This document shows, piece after piece, positions 15,052-24,383 of a DNA stretch of 35,248 nt. The notes under the pieces are model-generated. The model worked only from the letters and a program-made list of their open reading frames with translations, did no database searches and was not told where the DNA came from. Made by a program: the position numbers and the translations under genes. The stretch comes from Anaerolineales bacterium (GTDB taxonomy: Bacteria > Chloroflexota > Anaerolineae > Anaerolineales > UBA11858), in NCBI GenBank assembly GCA_028278545.1, contig JANQED010000011.1, positions 1 to 35,248 of the forward strand, in the 5' to 3' direction. How positions within the stretch are numbered: position 1 is the first letter of the stretch; every line of letters begins with the position of its first letter.

Positions 15052-15702
15052 TCAATCGCCCTTATTGGCGAGATCGGAGATCTGTTCTTCGAAGACCTGC
15101 AGGCGTTTTTCCAGGCGCTGCTGACGCAGACTCATCGTCAGATCGCCGCGGGTGCGCTCTGTGACGCTGCGGACGATATCTGTGAGACGGCGCAGTCCGC
15201 CGGTGATCGCGTCCGGGTAATCCATGGTTACGAGGGCATCGTAGATATCGTCCATGTGCTCCAGCAGCCGGTCTGCCTCGGAGGGGTCACCGTGTCGGAG
15301 CATGTCCATGCAGTGACGCCGAAGCTCACCGGCGGTCTCGGCCAATCCCTTTAGATAGGGGACATGATCGATCTTCAGGTCAGTTGGCGTGGGGATAGGC
15401 TCTCCGATCACTAAGGCATAGGTGAGGTTGGCCTCAGCATATTCTTTGAGCGCGTCTTGGGTGTAGCCCGCATAGAAGAAATCGGGGTGCTCGGCAGCGT
15501 TTTCGCACAGGGCGTTGGCCAGCGCCTGGGCCTCTTGAAGATGCTCCTGTGCCAGTTCCCAGTCCTCACGGTGAATAGCTCGAATGGCGTTGGCGCAGTT
15601 GCGGGTGAGGATGCGGGCCTGCTTCAGCATTTGATCGCGCACTTTCGTGCGGGTCTCGAATGACTGGTGGACTTGTTCGATGATCTCGTCGAGATTTTGC
15701 AT
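15052..15702 (-). CDS. Translin/TRAX family protein
   Basis: A helical protein of 216 residues matching the translin superfamily along its length. The C-terminal half is the most typical: PYLKGLAETAGELRRHCMD, then YDALVTMDYPDAITGGLRR and VRSVTERTRGDLT. Glu87 and Glu90 (KEYAEA) have the E-x-x-E spacing of the catalytic acidic pair in TRAX, so RNase or DNase activity is plausible. Translins form octameric barrels that bind single-stranded nucleic acid, and TRAX with translin makes the C3PO nuclease. The family is well known in eukaryotes and archaea and less so in bacteria. The gene lies three bases after the DUF3467 gene and 10 bases before the Cas4-like half gene, a tight operon. Confidence 0.85.
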   Translation of the reverse strand: MQNLDEIIEQVHQSFETRTKVRDQMLKQARILTRNCANAIRAIHREDWELAQEHLQEAQALANALCENAAEHPDFFYAGYTQDALKEYAEANLTYALVIGEPIPTPTDLKIDHVPYLKGLAETAGELRRHCMDMLRHGDPSEADRLLEHMDDIYDALVTMDYPDAITGGLRRLTDIVRSVTERTRGDLTMSLRQQRLEKRLQVFEEQISDLANKGD

Positions 15703-15705
15703 GAT

Positions 15706-16026
15706 TTATTTCTGTGACGGGCGAAATAGATGCTCAGCCAGAGAACCCCCACCGGGTATGTTGATCTCTCCGAATTTGGCCTCGTATTTTGATAGATTTT
15801 CTCCCAGGGCGTTGTAGAAGAGTTTTGCGCTTAGGGGGCTCATCAGCACGCGCGTCTTGACGTTTGCTGGCCCGGGGGTTCCGCCCGGAACCATGAGTGC
15901 AAAATCCAGGATCATCTCCGACGGAGAATGGGTGATGCGAGCTAAATTGACGTACACAGGTGAGAGGTCATCGGGGATGTTGAGCGCAATTTGTTGCTTC
16001 TCAGGTTGGGATGGGCGCGCAGTCAT
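15706..16026 (-). CDS. DUF3467 family protein
   Basis: A protein of 106 residues matching DUF3467: PVYVNLARITHSPSEMILDF, a middle strand block (VKTRVLMSPLSAKLFYNAL) and KYEAKFGEINIP. No enzymatic function is known for the family. The ATG at 16026 follows AGGAGCTCCTT. The gene sits between ssb (64 bases upstream) and the translin gene (3 bases downstream), which suggests a role alongside single-strand nucleic-acid proteins. Confidence 0.85.
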   Translation of the reverse strand: MTARPSQPEKQQIALNIPDDLSPVYVNLARITHSPSEMILDFALMVPGGTPGPANVKTRVLMSPLSAKLFYNALGENLSKYEAKFGEINIPGGGSLAEHLFRPSQK

Positions 16027-16049
16027 AAGGAGCTCCTATTCCATGATGG

Positions 16050-16067
16050 CATCTGCATGAGCAGATG
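16050..16067. repeat. Hairpin between ssb and the DUF3467 gene
   Basis: CATCTGC (16050-16056) and GCAGATG (16061-16067) form a perfect 7-bp stem with a 4-base loop. No T-run follows on either strand, so it is more likely an mRNA processing or stability element than a terminator. Confidence 0.4.
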
Positions 16068-16090
16068 TCCTTGGCATATTCTCTCTGGGT

Positions 16091-16504
16091 TTAGAAGGGA
16101 ATCTCGTCTTCAGCTTCTTGACCGCCTGGGTAGCTGCCCTGGAAATCTTCTTCTTCTCCGCGGGCGGAGAGGAATTTCACGGTTTGAGCGGTCACTTCGA
16201 AGGACGCAGCCCAGGTGCCATCCTGACGCTGATACGTTCGAGGTCCGCCTGTTTGGAGATCGGGTTTCAACCGGCCTTCAACAAGGACTTTCCGGCCTTT
16301 TCTCAGGTACTGATTGCAGGTCTCGGCCAACCTGCCCCAGGCAGATATTCGGAACCAGGTGGTCTCATCGACCTGCTGACCGTCATTGGCCGTATACCTG
16401 TTATTGGTCGCGACAGAGAAATTGGTCACAGCCTGTCCGCCGGGCGTATAACGCATTTCCGGGTCATTGCCTAAATTGCCGACGACATAGATTTTTTGGT
16501 ACAT
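16091..16504 (-). CDS. ssb: Single-stranded DNA-binding protein
   Basis: A protein of 137 residues with one OB-fold. It opens with MYQKIYVVGNLGNDPEMRYT, carries WFRISAWGRLAE and LRKGRKVLVEGRL, then a short acidic tail ending in EDEIPF. That tail is the usual docking site for replication and repair partners. AAGGAGC precedes the ATG at 16504. It is upstream of, and in the same direction as, the DUF3467, translin and Cas4-like genes, so one transcript is likely. It is not in the usual rpsF-ssb-rpsR setting. Confidence 0.96.
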   Translation of the reverse strand: MYQKIYVVGNLGNDPEMRYTPGGQAVTNFSVATNNRYTANDGQQVDETTWFRISAWGRLAETCNQYLRKGRKVLVEGRLKPDLQTGGPRTYQRQDGTWAASFEVTAQTVKFLSARGEEEDFQGSYPGGQEAEDEIPF

Positions 16505-16550
16505 CTGAAACTGCTCCTTCCGTTATAGTGAGCGGCCTGCCCTGTGATTC

Positions 16551-16569
16551 CCTGACGATGACCGTCAGG
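16551..16569. repeat. Hairpin in the ssb 5' leader
   Basis: CCTGACG (16551-16557) and CGTCAGG (16563-16569) form a perfect 7-bp stem with a 5-base loop, between the ssb promoter and start codon. It is a possible translational control or operator site. Confidence 0.4.
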
Positions 16570-16606
16570 CGCAGTGCACTTGAACACTCACCAGGCTATT
16601 AGAACA

Positions 16607-16634
16607 ATTGTACTCGATATCTGCCGAGTCGCAA
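16607..16634 (-). promoter_or_regulatory. Sigma-70 promoter of ssb
   Basis: On the minus strand TTGCGA (16634-16629), a 16-base spacer and TACAAT (16612-16607) give a start near 16600 and a leader of about 95 bases containing a hairpin. Confidence 0.6.
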
Positions 16635-16669
16635 AATCTAATTGTGCCTGATTCGGCGTGTAAAACGAG

Positions 16670-17656
16670 TTAGGGGGCTGCCCAGGCCTTGGCCTGCCCG
16701 AACAGCTCTTTCAGAGGATATAGTTCAGCAATGGGTAACGCCAAATTGGGCGTGCTGGTGCGAGGGTACTGGAGTACACGGCTCCCTGTTGGCAAGTGCT
16801 TGGCCCGTTGGTGGAATTCTCCACGAGGCATATACCCGGTGAAAATGACTTCCATGCCGTAGACCCAGATATTCCCCCATTCCAGGCGGTTGATAATGTG
16901 GGTTTCATCGAGAGCAGGGCTGTACACCCCCACGCGGCCATCTATAAGGTCAGGGATGTGCAGGTAGTGCAGGGCATGAAAATCACCCTGGGCGGTTTTC
17001 CGTTGGCCGGGGTTTAGCACGATCTGTTCCGCACATTTTTTATGCTCGCCATCCAGCCCCCCGAGTTCGATTTTCAGGTCCTCTGAGGCATCGCTTTTCA
17101 AGGCCAGCGTTCCCAAAGAGACCCATTTCTGCGGTTTTGCCCATTTTTTGGGGAGGGGGTGGATGAGATAAATGGGCTGATCTGCCTGAAGGGCTTTTTC
17201 TATGGCCGGGCGGTTTGGGCTCAGTAAAGCGGTCAGAAAGGCGAAAACGTACAGGTCTTCGTCACCTAAACGAGACGAGGCAATTTGTTTTGTTGGCACC
17301 AGGGCCTGCGCATCGGTCAGTTGGCCCGGGTTTTTCCTGATCTGACTGATCTGCTTCTTACGGATCAGCAGGAAGCTTTTGATATCACATCGCCTGCCTC
17401 CAAAGGCAATGTCATAGCGGTCGGGGTCGGTGAAGGGCGTGCTCCCCAGATTGTCGTAGGGGATGTTCTCCTGGGCGAGATAGCGCCGGAAAGCCAACTC
17501 AACAGCCACTCCGGCCACGATCCTGCGCATTTGTTCGAGTGGAGGACTGCTCATGCGGTCGTACGTGTAATGCCACGAATTGCGGGCGTAGGCGATGCCC
17601 GCCTGAGCCATATCAGGGGTGTAGGGGGTGGTGATGAAATCAGAGGTGGTGATCAT
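16670..17656 (-). CDS. Predicted restriction endonuclease (PD-(D/E)XK fold) of a type II system
   Basis: A protein of 328 residues that I cannot match to a named enzyme. A helix with conserved-looking Glu53 (RIVAGVAVELAFRRYL) precedes Asp82 and Asp91-Ile-Lys93 (YDIAFGGRRCDIKSF), the spacing and order of a PD-(D/E)XK nuclease centre. An N-terminal Ser/Tyr-rich region and a basic stretch (LIRKKQISQIRK) after the DxK strand would suit DNA contact. It lies directly downstream of a DNA methyltransferase gene in the same direction, 108 bases apart, the classic restriction-modification layout. The ATG at 17656 has no clear ribosome site, and an ATG at 17611 is an alternative. The enzyme call is inference from motif plus neighbour. 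Confidence 0.6.
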   Translation of the reverse strand: MITTSDFITTPYTPDMAQAGIAYARNSWHYTYDRMSSPPLEQMRRIVAGVAVELAFRRYLAQENIPYDNLGSTPFTDPDRYDIAFGGRRCDIKSFLLIRKKQISQIRKNPGQLTDAQALVPTKQIASSRLGDEDLYVFAFLTALLSPNRPAIEKALQADQPIYLIHPLPKKWAKPQKWVSLGTLALKSDASEDLKIELGGLDGEHKKCAEQIVLNPGQRKTAQGDFHALHYLHIPDLIDGRVGVYSPALDETHIINRLEWGNIWVYGMEVIFTGYMPRGEFHQRAKHLPTGSRVLQYPRTSTPNLALPIAELYPLKELFGQAKAWAAP

Positions 17657-17712
17657 GCGGGGTGAGGATCAGCTTCCGAACGGAGGGGTGGTTGACTTCA
17701 AGTGCTTTATTT

Positions 17713-17728
17713 ACGCTGTAATCAGCGT
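17713..17728. repeat. Inverted repeat between methyltransferase and endonuclease genes
   Basis: ACGCTG (17713-17718) and CAGCGT (17723-17728) flank TAAT. It could be an operator controlling the endonuclease gene, as seen in many restriction-modification systems, or a small hairpin. No controller-protein gene is seen. Confidence 0.35.
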
Positions 17729-17764
17729 CCTACACTAAAAAGAATCAGGTGGCATGTCGTGGGT

Positions 17765-18598
17765 TCACTCATTCCGGAATTGAAGGCAGTAATGGTGGAA
17801 GGTGTTGCTGACCCAGGCGTTGCCCATGCCATATGGGAACAGGCGAATATTATCCTGACACCAGATTTTCTCGTCTTTCAATGTGTAAACCTCGTCCAGG
17901 CGCTTGCCCAGGTCCCATGCCAGCGGATAGATTTTTCCGCCCTTCTTCACATTCTTCACGATGATGGTCAGATAAGCCTTAGGTTTCAGAAAGGGCTTCA
18001 GCCCGATGTAGATTCGAGTCAGGCGTTCCAGAAACTTGCCATAATCGGCGATATTGCCCAAATCATTGGGGTCTTCCGAGTAAACCACATCCAGGCCTTC
18101 ATCTTGACGGCGCTTGTTCTGTGTTTCAGCCCCTTTGGCGTGCAGCATATCCCAATAGGGGGGAGATGTGATCACATAATCTATTGGGGGGATTTCATAT
18201 TTGGCGACAATTTCCCCGATCTCAGCCGCATCACCGTGGATCACCTCTGTGGTCAGGTGGTCGGCGGAATCCCCAAGGTTTTCCCGTTCTCGAAGAATGA
18301 CATCCCGGGCGACTTCCGCGTACCCGGGGTTAAGCTCGATGCCGTAGCAGTGCCGGCTCGCTCGCATGGCCCCCACAATCGTGCTACCCGTGCCCACCAT
18401 CGGGTCCAGGACAACGCCATCTTGTTTCGTGAAAAACTCGATGAACTCCTGCGCCATCGTTTCGGGGTATTTTGCCGGGTGACGGAGCACGTCATCTTTG
18501 CGCGGGGGCGGGTTGTGGACGAACCAAGATTTCTGGAATTTAAGCCATTCTTTGGTGGTCAGGTCGTTCAGGTGGTTGTTGAATTCTCGTTTACTCAT
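17765..18598 (-). CDS. DNA methyltransferase (N4-cytosine/N6-adenine type, TSPPYW)
   Basis: An S-adenosylmethionine-dependent DNA base methylase of 277 residues. The AdoMet loop DPMVGTGST is at residues 65-73 and the catalytic motif TSPPYW at 144-149. The order, AdoMet site before catalytic site, differs from the common beta-class arrangement, in which TSPPY comes first. S-P-P-Y is the motif usual in N4-cytosine methylases, but N6-adenine enzymes can also carry it. HPAKYPETMAQEFIEFF just before the AdoMet loop is also family-typical. It is paired with the predicted endonuclease downstream. A 321-codon open frame on the opposite strand is its shadow. No strong ribosome site precedes the ATG at 18598. 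Confidence 0.88.
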   Translation of the reverse strand: MSKREFNNHLNDLTTKEWLKFQKSWFVHNPPPRKDDVLRHPAKYPETMAQEFIEFFTKQDGVVLDPMVGTGSTIVGAMRASRHCYGIELNPGYAEVARDVILRERENLGDSADHLTTEVIHGDAAEIGEIVAKYEIPPIDYVITSPPYWDMLHAKGAETQNKRRQDEGLDVVYSEDPNDLGNIADYGKFLERLTRIYIGLKPFLKPKAYLTIIVKNVKKGGKIYPLAWDLGKRLDEVYTLKDEKIWCQDNIRLFPYGMGNAWVSNTFHHYCLQFRNE

Positions 18599-18649
18599 AG
18601 GGTTATGGGGAAACTGTTTGGCGAAAGACTACACAATGTGATCGGGACT

Positions 18650-18664
18650 GCCCTTTCTAAGGGC
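18650..18664. repeat. Short hairpin between lipoprotein and methyltransferase genes
   Basis: GCCCTT (18650-18655) and AAGGGC (18659-18664) flank TCT, 12 bases beyond the lipoprotein stop on the minus strand. No T-run follows, so it is at best a weak terminator. Confidence 0.3.
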
Positions 18665-18676
18665 TGAATAGGCTAT

Positions 18677-20826
<2,150 letters not shown>

Positions 20827-20940
20827 ATAATGAACCCGTTGACTGTCCATTGGCAGTCAGTTAGTCGGTATTGTAAAATAAGTTCGTGAATTTGCCTAAG
20901 GGTCTCCTATTGGATAGCCACAACTTAAACTCGTTGATTC

Positions 20941-20949
20941 ATTCTAGCA
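20941..20949 (-). promoter_or_regulatory. Extended -10 promoter for purA
   Basis: On the minus strand TGC (20949-20947) precedes TAGAAT (20946-20941), an extended -10 without a clear -35. It would give a leader of about 140 bases for purA. This intergenic region also feeds the divergent gene at 20978, for which I see no convincing promoter. Confidence 0.4.
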
Positions 20950-20977
20950 CAATTCCACACCCTAAAAGGAGCAAAGA

Positions 20978-21991
20978 ATGCGCAAAAAAGCGATCTTGAT
21001 CACCGGCGCGGCAGGGGAGATCGGCCACGCGTTGATTGAATCTTTGTCTAAAAACGGGAAAACCCCTCTATTAACCCTTGACCTGGAACCCCTGCCTGAG
21101 GATGTCCGCGATTTAACCACCCATTGGGAAGCAGATATCCTCGATCAAAAGCTGTTGGACCGCCTGGTCAGTGAGTATGAGTTCGAGGCCATCTATCATC
21201 TGGCGGCCTTGCTCTCGACGAGAGGAGAGTTTTCGCCGGGGATTACCCACCAGGTCAACGTCAACGGCACGATGGGGCTGCTACGCTTGGCGGCAGAACA
21301 ATCTGAGTGGCGCCAAAAACCGGTGCAGTTCATATTTCCCAGCTCGCTTGCCGTGTATGGGTTGCCAGATTTAGAAACCAAGACGCAGTATGCGCGCGTA
21401 CGTGAATGGGAGTGGAATTACCCCCGCACGATGTACGGCGCCAACAAGCTGTATTGCGAGCTGCTTGGAATCTATTTCAGTGATTATTATCGCCAGCTGG
21501 CGGCAGAGCAGCCGGTGATGGTCGATTTTCGCGCCATTCGCTTCCCCGGGTTGATCAGCGCCTTTACTGTGCCCAGCGGCGGTACGAGCGACTATGGCCC
21601 GGAGATGCTGCACGCTGCTGCCAAAAGTGAACCCTACGCCTGTTTCGTCCGCCCCGATGTGCGCATTCCCTTCATGGCTATGCCGGATGCTGTCAAGGCC
21701 CTTTTAGACCTGGCTGTCGCGCCAGCGGAGGCGATAAGCCAGCGAATATACAATGTGACCAGCTTCAGCCTCTCTGCGGAAGAATTTGAGGGCTGGGTGC
21801 TGAAGTTCTTCCCCGATGCGGAGATTACCCACGAGCCTGATCTCAAGCGCCAGACGATTGTAGACACCTGGGCCGCTGATATGGATGATAGCGCGGCTTC
21901 CCGTGATTGGGGTTGGCAGCCGGATTATGATGTGAAACGCGCTTTTGAGGAGTATCTGGTACCCAATATCACCAAACGCTATCAGAGCTGA
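20978..21991 (+). CDS. Extended SDR, L-threonine-3-dehydrogenase-like NAD-dependent epimerase/dehydratase
   Basis: A protein of 337 residues with an N-terminal Rossmann motif (TGAAGEIG, residues 9-16), NVNGT, and the catalytic pair Tyr153 and Lys157 (YGANK) with Ser in FPSSLAVYG. The stretch RFPGLISAFTVPSGGTSDY and then VRIPFMAMPDAVKALL are close to the SDR-type L-threonine dehydrogenases, which oxidise threonine to 2-amino-3-oxobutyrate. A sugar-nucleotide epimerase role is the alternative. AAGGAGC precedes the ATG. It stands alone, divergent from purA, and ends at a strong terminator. Confidence 0.85.
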   Translation: MRKKAILITGAAGEIGHALIESLSKNGKTPLLTLDLEPLPEDVRDLTTHWEADILDQKLLDRLVSEYEFEAIYHLAALLSTRGEFSPGITHQVNVNGTMGLLRLAAEQSEWRQKPVQFIFPSSLAVYGLPDLETKTQYARVREWEWNYPRTMYGANKLYCELLGIYFSDYYRQLAAEQPVMVDFRAIRFPGLISAFTVPSGGTSDYGPEMLHAAAKSEPYACFVRPDVRIPFMAMPDAVKALLDLAVAPAEAISQRIYNVTSFSLSAEEFEGWVLKFFPDAEITHEPDLKRQTIVDTWAADMDDSAASRDWGWQPDYDVKRAFEEYLVPNITKRYQS

Positions 21992-22009
21992 TTTCTAGAG
22001 GGGGTATGC

Positions 22010-22050
22010 AATACGCATTACGTGAGTCGTGAAACGTAATGCGTATTTTT
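22010..22050 (+). terminator. Intrinsic terminator after the threonine-dehydrogenase-like gene
   Basis: A 14-bp perfect stem (22010-22023 with 22034-22047) with a 10-base loop runs into a tract of five T (22046-22050). Confidence 0.85.
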
Positions 22051-22080
22051 GTGCTTCATGGCTGGACCATGTTTGAACGG

Positions 22081-22086
22081 TATAAT
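22081..22086 (+). promoter_or_regulatory. Consensus -10 box upstream of the reductase gene
   Basis: TATAAT lies 45 bases before the ATG at 22132, but no -35 at 16-18 bases is recognisable. Placement between a terminator and the next gene supports it. Confidence 0.45.
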
Positions 22087-22131
22087 ACTGATGCGCAATC
22101 GTCAATCTTCATGAATAACTAAGGAGTTCAG

Positions 22132-23031
22132 ATGTCATCGAAACCCATTGTCGGTTATATCGGTCTGGGTATCATGGGGAAATCCATGGCCCGCAATATC
22201 CTCAAAGCTGGTTACCCTTTAGTCGTGCATAACCGCAGCCGTGACGCCGTTGACGAACTGGTCGCTGAAGGGGCAAAAGAGGCCTTCACGCCCGCCGAAG
22301 TGGCCTCGCAGGTTGATGTGGTCTTCACAAACTTGCCTGATTCCCCCGATGTGGAACAGGTCGCTCTTGGCGCCGACGGAATCATCGACGGCGCCCACGC
22401 TGGCTTGATCTTGGTGGACAATTCCACCATTAAGCCCGCCACCGCCCGCCTGATCGCCGAAAAATTGGCCGAGAAGGGCGTGCTCACTTTGGATTGCCCA
22501 GTCAGTGGGGGGGATATCGGGGCACAAAAAGGGACCTTGGCGATGATGGTCGGTGGCCCGGCGGAAGCCCTTGAGCAGGTGAGGCCTATCTTTAATGTGA
22601 TTGGCAAGACCATCACCCATGTGGGGGACAGCGGCGCAGGGCAGATTGCCAAAGCCGCCAACCAGGTGATGGTGGCGGCTCAAATGGTGGCCATGGGCGA
22701 ATTGATGGTCCTGGCCAAGAAGGCCGGTGCCGACCCGGAAAAAGTGATCGCCGCTATTCAGGGCGGGGCGGCCCAGTGCTGGACCCTGGATGTCAAGCCC
22801 GAGCGCCTCTTCGCCGGGAACCGCCAGCCGGGCTTCAAAGCCTACATGCAGGCCAAAGACCTGGGCATCGTGATGGATACGGCCCGCGAATATGGTGTGC
22901 CCATGCCGTCAACCGCGGTGCATACGCAACTCTTCGATGCCATGCTGCAGATGGGCATGGCAGAACTCGATAACTCGGCAGTAATCGGTGTGCTTGAATC
23001 TCTGGCGGATATCGAGCTGTTATCGAAATGA
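22132..23031 (+). CDS. garR: 2-hydroxy-3-oxopropionate (tartronate semialdehyde) reductase family
   Basis: A beta-hydroxyacid dehydrogenase of 299 residues. The NAD(P) loop GLGIMG is at 11-16, the substrate-binding block DCPVSGGDIGAQKGTLAMMVGG near 121-142, and catalytic Lys174 in GAGQIAKAANQ. The C-terminal block FKAYMQAKDLGIVMD is that of the GarR/GlxR branch, which reduces tartronate semialdehyde to D-glycerate. 3-hydroxyisobutyrate dehydrogenase is the close alternative. AAGGAG precedes the ATG. It appears to be monocistronic, and no glyoxylate carboligase or glycerate kinase gene is in the window. Confidence 0.85.
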   Translation: MSSKPIVGYIGLGIMGKSMARNILKAGYPLVVHNRSRDAVDELVAEGAKEAFTPAEVASQVDVVFTNLPDSPDVEQVALGADGIIDGAHAGLILVDNSTIKPATARLIAEKLAEKGVLTLDCPVSGGDIGAQKGTLAMMVGGPAEALEQVRPIFNVIGKTITHVGDSGAGQIAKAANQVMVAAQMVAMGELMVLAKKAGADPEKVIAAIQGGAAQCWTLDVKPERLFAGNRQPGFKAYMQAKDLGIVMDTAREYGVPMPSTAVHTQLFDAMLQMGMAELDNSAVIGVLESLADIELLSK

Positions 23032-23174
23032 GCATTTACGAATCGAACGAAGTTCATCGAGTATCTTTTCGTGATCTTAGTGGCAAAAATAGTCCCTGTG
23101 AAATAGGAATTTATGGAGTTTTGCTTTCCCTATAAAAAGCCAGGGATGCCAGCTTCTATGATGATTATGATTTG

Positions 23175-23203
23175 TGCAACTTTTTCTACCTGTTTGCGTA
23201 AGA
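23175..23203 (+). promoter_or_regulatory. Possible ECF-type promoter of the sigma/anti-sigma operon
   Basis: TGCAACTT (23175-23182) followed by GCGTAAGA (23196-23203) resembles the AAC -35 and CGT -10 boxes of ECF sigma promoters. The spacing is a little short. Autoregulation by the sigma factor encoded 34 bases downstream is inferred. Confidence 0.35.
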
Positions 23204-23236
23204 TGGAATAGATGAAAATGATCGCAGGAGCAAACT

Positions 23237-23851
23237 GTGAACGACAATGAAGCGATATGGCTCGCCCAAGCGCGAGCTGGCGACGATGATGCCTTTGCAC
23301 ATATCGTGGAAACTTATCAAAAACCGGTATTCAGTCTGTGCTACCGCATGCTGGGCAACGCTGGTGACGCCGAAGACGCTGCTCAAGAGACTTTTTTGCG
23401 GGCATATCGACATTTGCATCGCTATGACCCCAACCGCTCTTTTGCAACTTGGTTATTGTCGATAGGCTCTCACTACTGCATCGACCGCTTGAGAAAACGG
23501 CGTCTGCCGACATTCTCCGTTGACGATGAAGCCCATGATTGGTGGCAGCCTTCTGATCCATCACCGTCTCCAGAGGCGGCCATGGTCATAGACGAGAAGC
23601 AGCTGCGAGTGCGGGAGTTGCTGGATGTGTTGGCCCCCAAAGACCGCGCAGCGGTGGTCCTGCATTACTGGTATGACTACTCGTATGAAGAGATCGCGGA
23701 ATCGCTGGCACTCAGCGAAAGTGCTGTCAAGAGCCGTCTTTATCGGGCTCGGCGGGCACTGGCTGAAGGCTGGCAAACACAAGAATCGCAAATGGAAACG
23801 CTTGAACATGAAAATGCGGAAAGGACTCCCTATGAAACACCAGCCTTTTGA
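23237..23851 (+). CDS. ECF-family RNA polymerase sigma factor
   Basis: A group 4 sigma factor of 204 residues. The GTG at 23237 follows AGGAGC at good spacing. Region 2 (about residues 20-90) contains VFSLCYRMLGNAGDAEDAAQ and FATWLLSIGSHYCIDRLRK. A short acidic linker follows, then region 4 (about 125-180) with LAPKDRAAVVLHYWYDYSYEE and the helix-turn-helix SLALSESAVKSRLYRARRAL. Its last 20 bases overlap the anti-sigma gene, so the two are translated together. It directs polymerase to stress or envelope promoters in this family, but the signal here is unknown. Confidence 0.95.
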   Translation: MNDNEAIWLAQARAGDDDAFAHIVETYQKPVFSLCYRMLGNAGDAEDAAQETFLRAYRHLHRYDPNRSFATWLLSIGSHYCIDRLRKRRLPTFSVDDEAHDWWQPSDPSPSPEAAMVIDEKQLRVRELLDVLAPKDRAAVVLHYWYDYSYEEIAESLALSESAVKSRLYRARRALAEGWQTQESQMETLEHENAERTPYETPAF

Positions 23852-24380
23852 GAACTGGCTCCTTTTCGATGAACCTCTGAACCCTGAGCAGGCTCAAGCT
23901 CTCGACGACCACCTTCAAGTCTGTGAGCACTGTCAGATGCTGCAGCGATCCTGGCAGGGGGTTGCAAGTCTCTTTCAGGAGAGCCCTGATCCCGAGCCTG
24001 CCCCTGGTTTTGCCGGTCGCTGGCAGACGCGCCTTAAAAATGAGCAGTACGGCGTGGTAGCTTCGCGCCATCGTTGGCAGTCATGGATAACGTTGATCCT
24101 GATTGCCAATGGGGTGTCCATTCTGGGTGTACTGCTTGGGATGACATTCTTCAACACCTTTGATTCGTTGACAGAGTTATTACTGGTATGGGTTTATCGC
24201 CTTACGTCGCTCCTGACGGTCGTCAATATATTCCAAAACCTCCTCGCTATTCTGATCCGCACGATACCGGGGCTTCTGCCCCCCAGCGGATGGGCCATCC
24301 TGGCTGGCATTGTCAGCGCGGGCAGCCTGATGTGGGTTTTATCCATGGCGCGTTTAGCGAGGATGCCTGGGAGGGCATAA
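23832..24380 (+). CDS. Zinc-binding anti-sigma factor, membrane protein
   Basis: A protein of 182 residues from the ATG at 23832, with GGAAAGGA upstream. The zinc anti-sigma motif HxxxCxxC is present: His27, Cys31 and Cys34 (HLQVCEHC). Such domains clamp the ECF sigma factor in the cytoplasm. Three hydrophobic segments follow: one at about 88-108, a long one near 120-145, and one near 157-177. It is therefore membrane-embedded rather than single-pass, a variation on the usual layout. It overlaps the sigma gene by 20 bases and is followed after 3 bases by a bactofilin-like membrane protein gene. Confidence 0.88.
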   Translation: MKHQPFENWLLFDEPLNPEQAQALDDHLQVCEHCQMLQRSWQGVASLFQESPDPEPAPGFAGRWQTRLKNEQYGVVASRHRWQSWITLILIANGVSILGVLLGMTFFNTFDSLTELLLVWVYRLTSLLTVVNIFQNLLAILIRTIPGLLPPSGWAILAGIVSAGSLMWVLSMARLARMPGRA

Positions 24381-24383
24381 CTC

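Noticed and set aside
17702..18667. 321-codon open frame on the plus strand
   Set aside because: It lies wholly opposite the methyltransferase gene, which has clear AdoMet and TSPPYW motifs. The plus-strand product shows no domain and looks like an antisense shadow.
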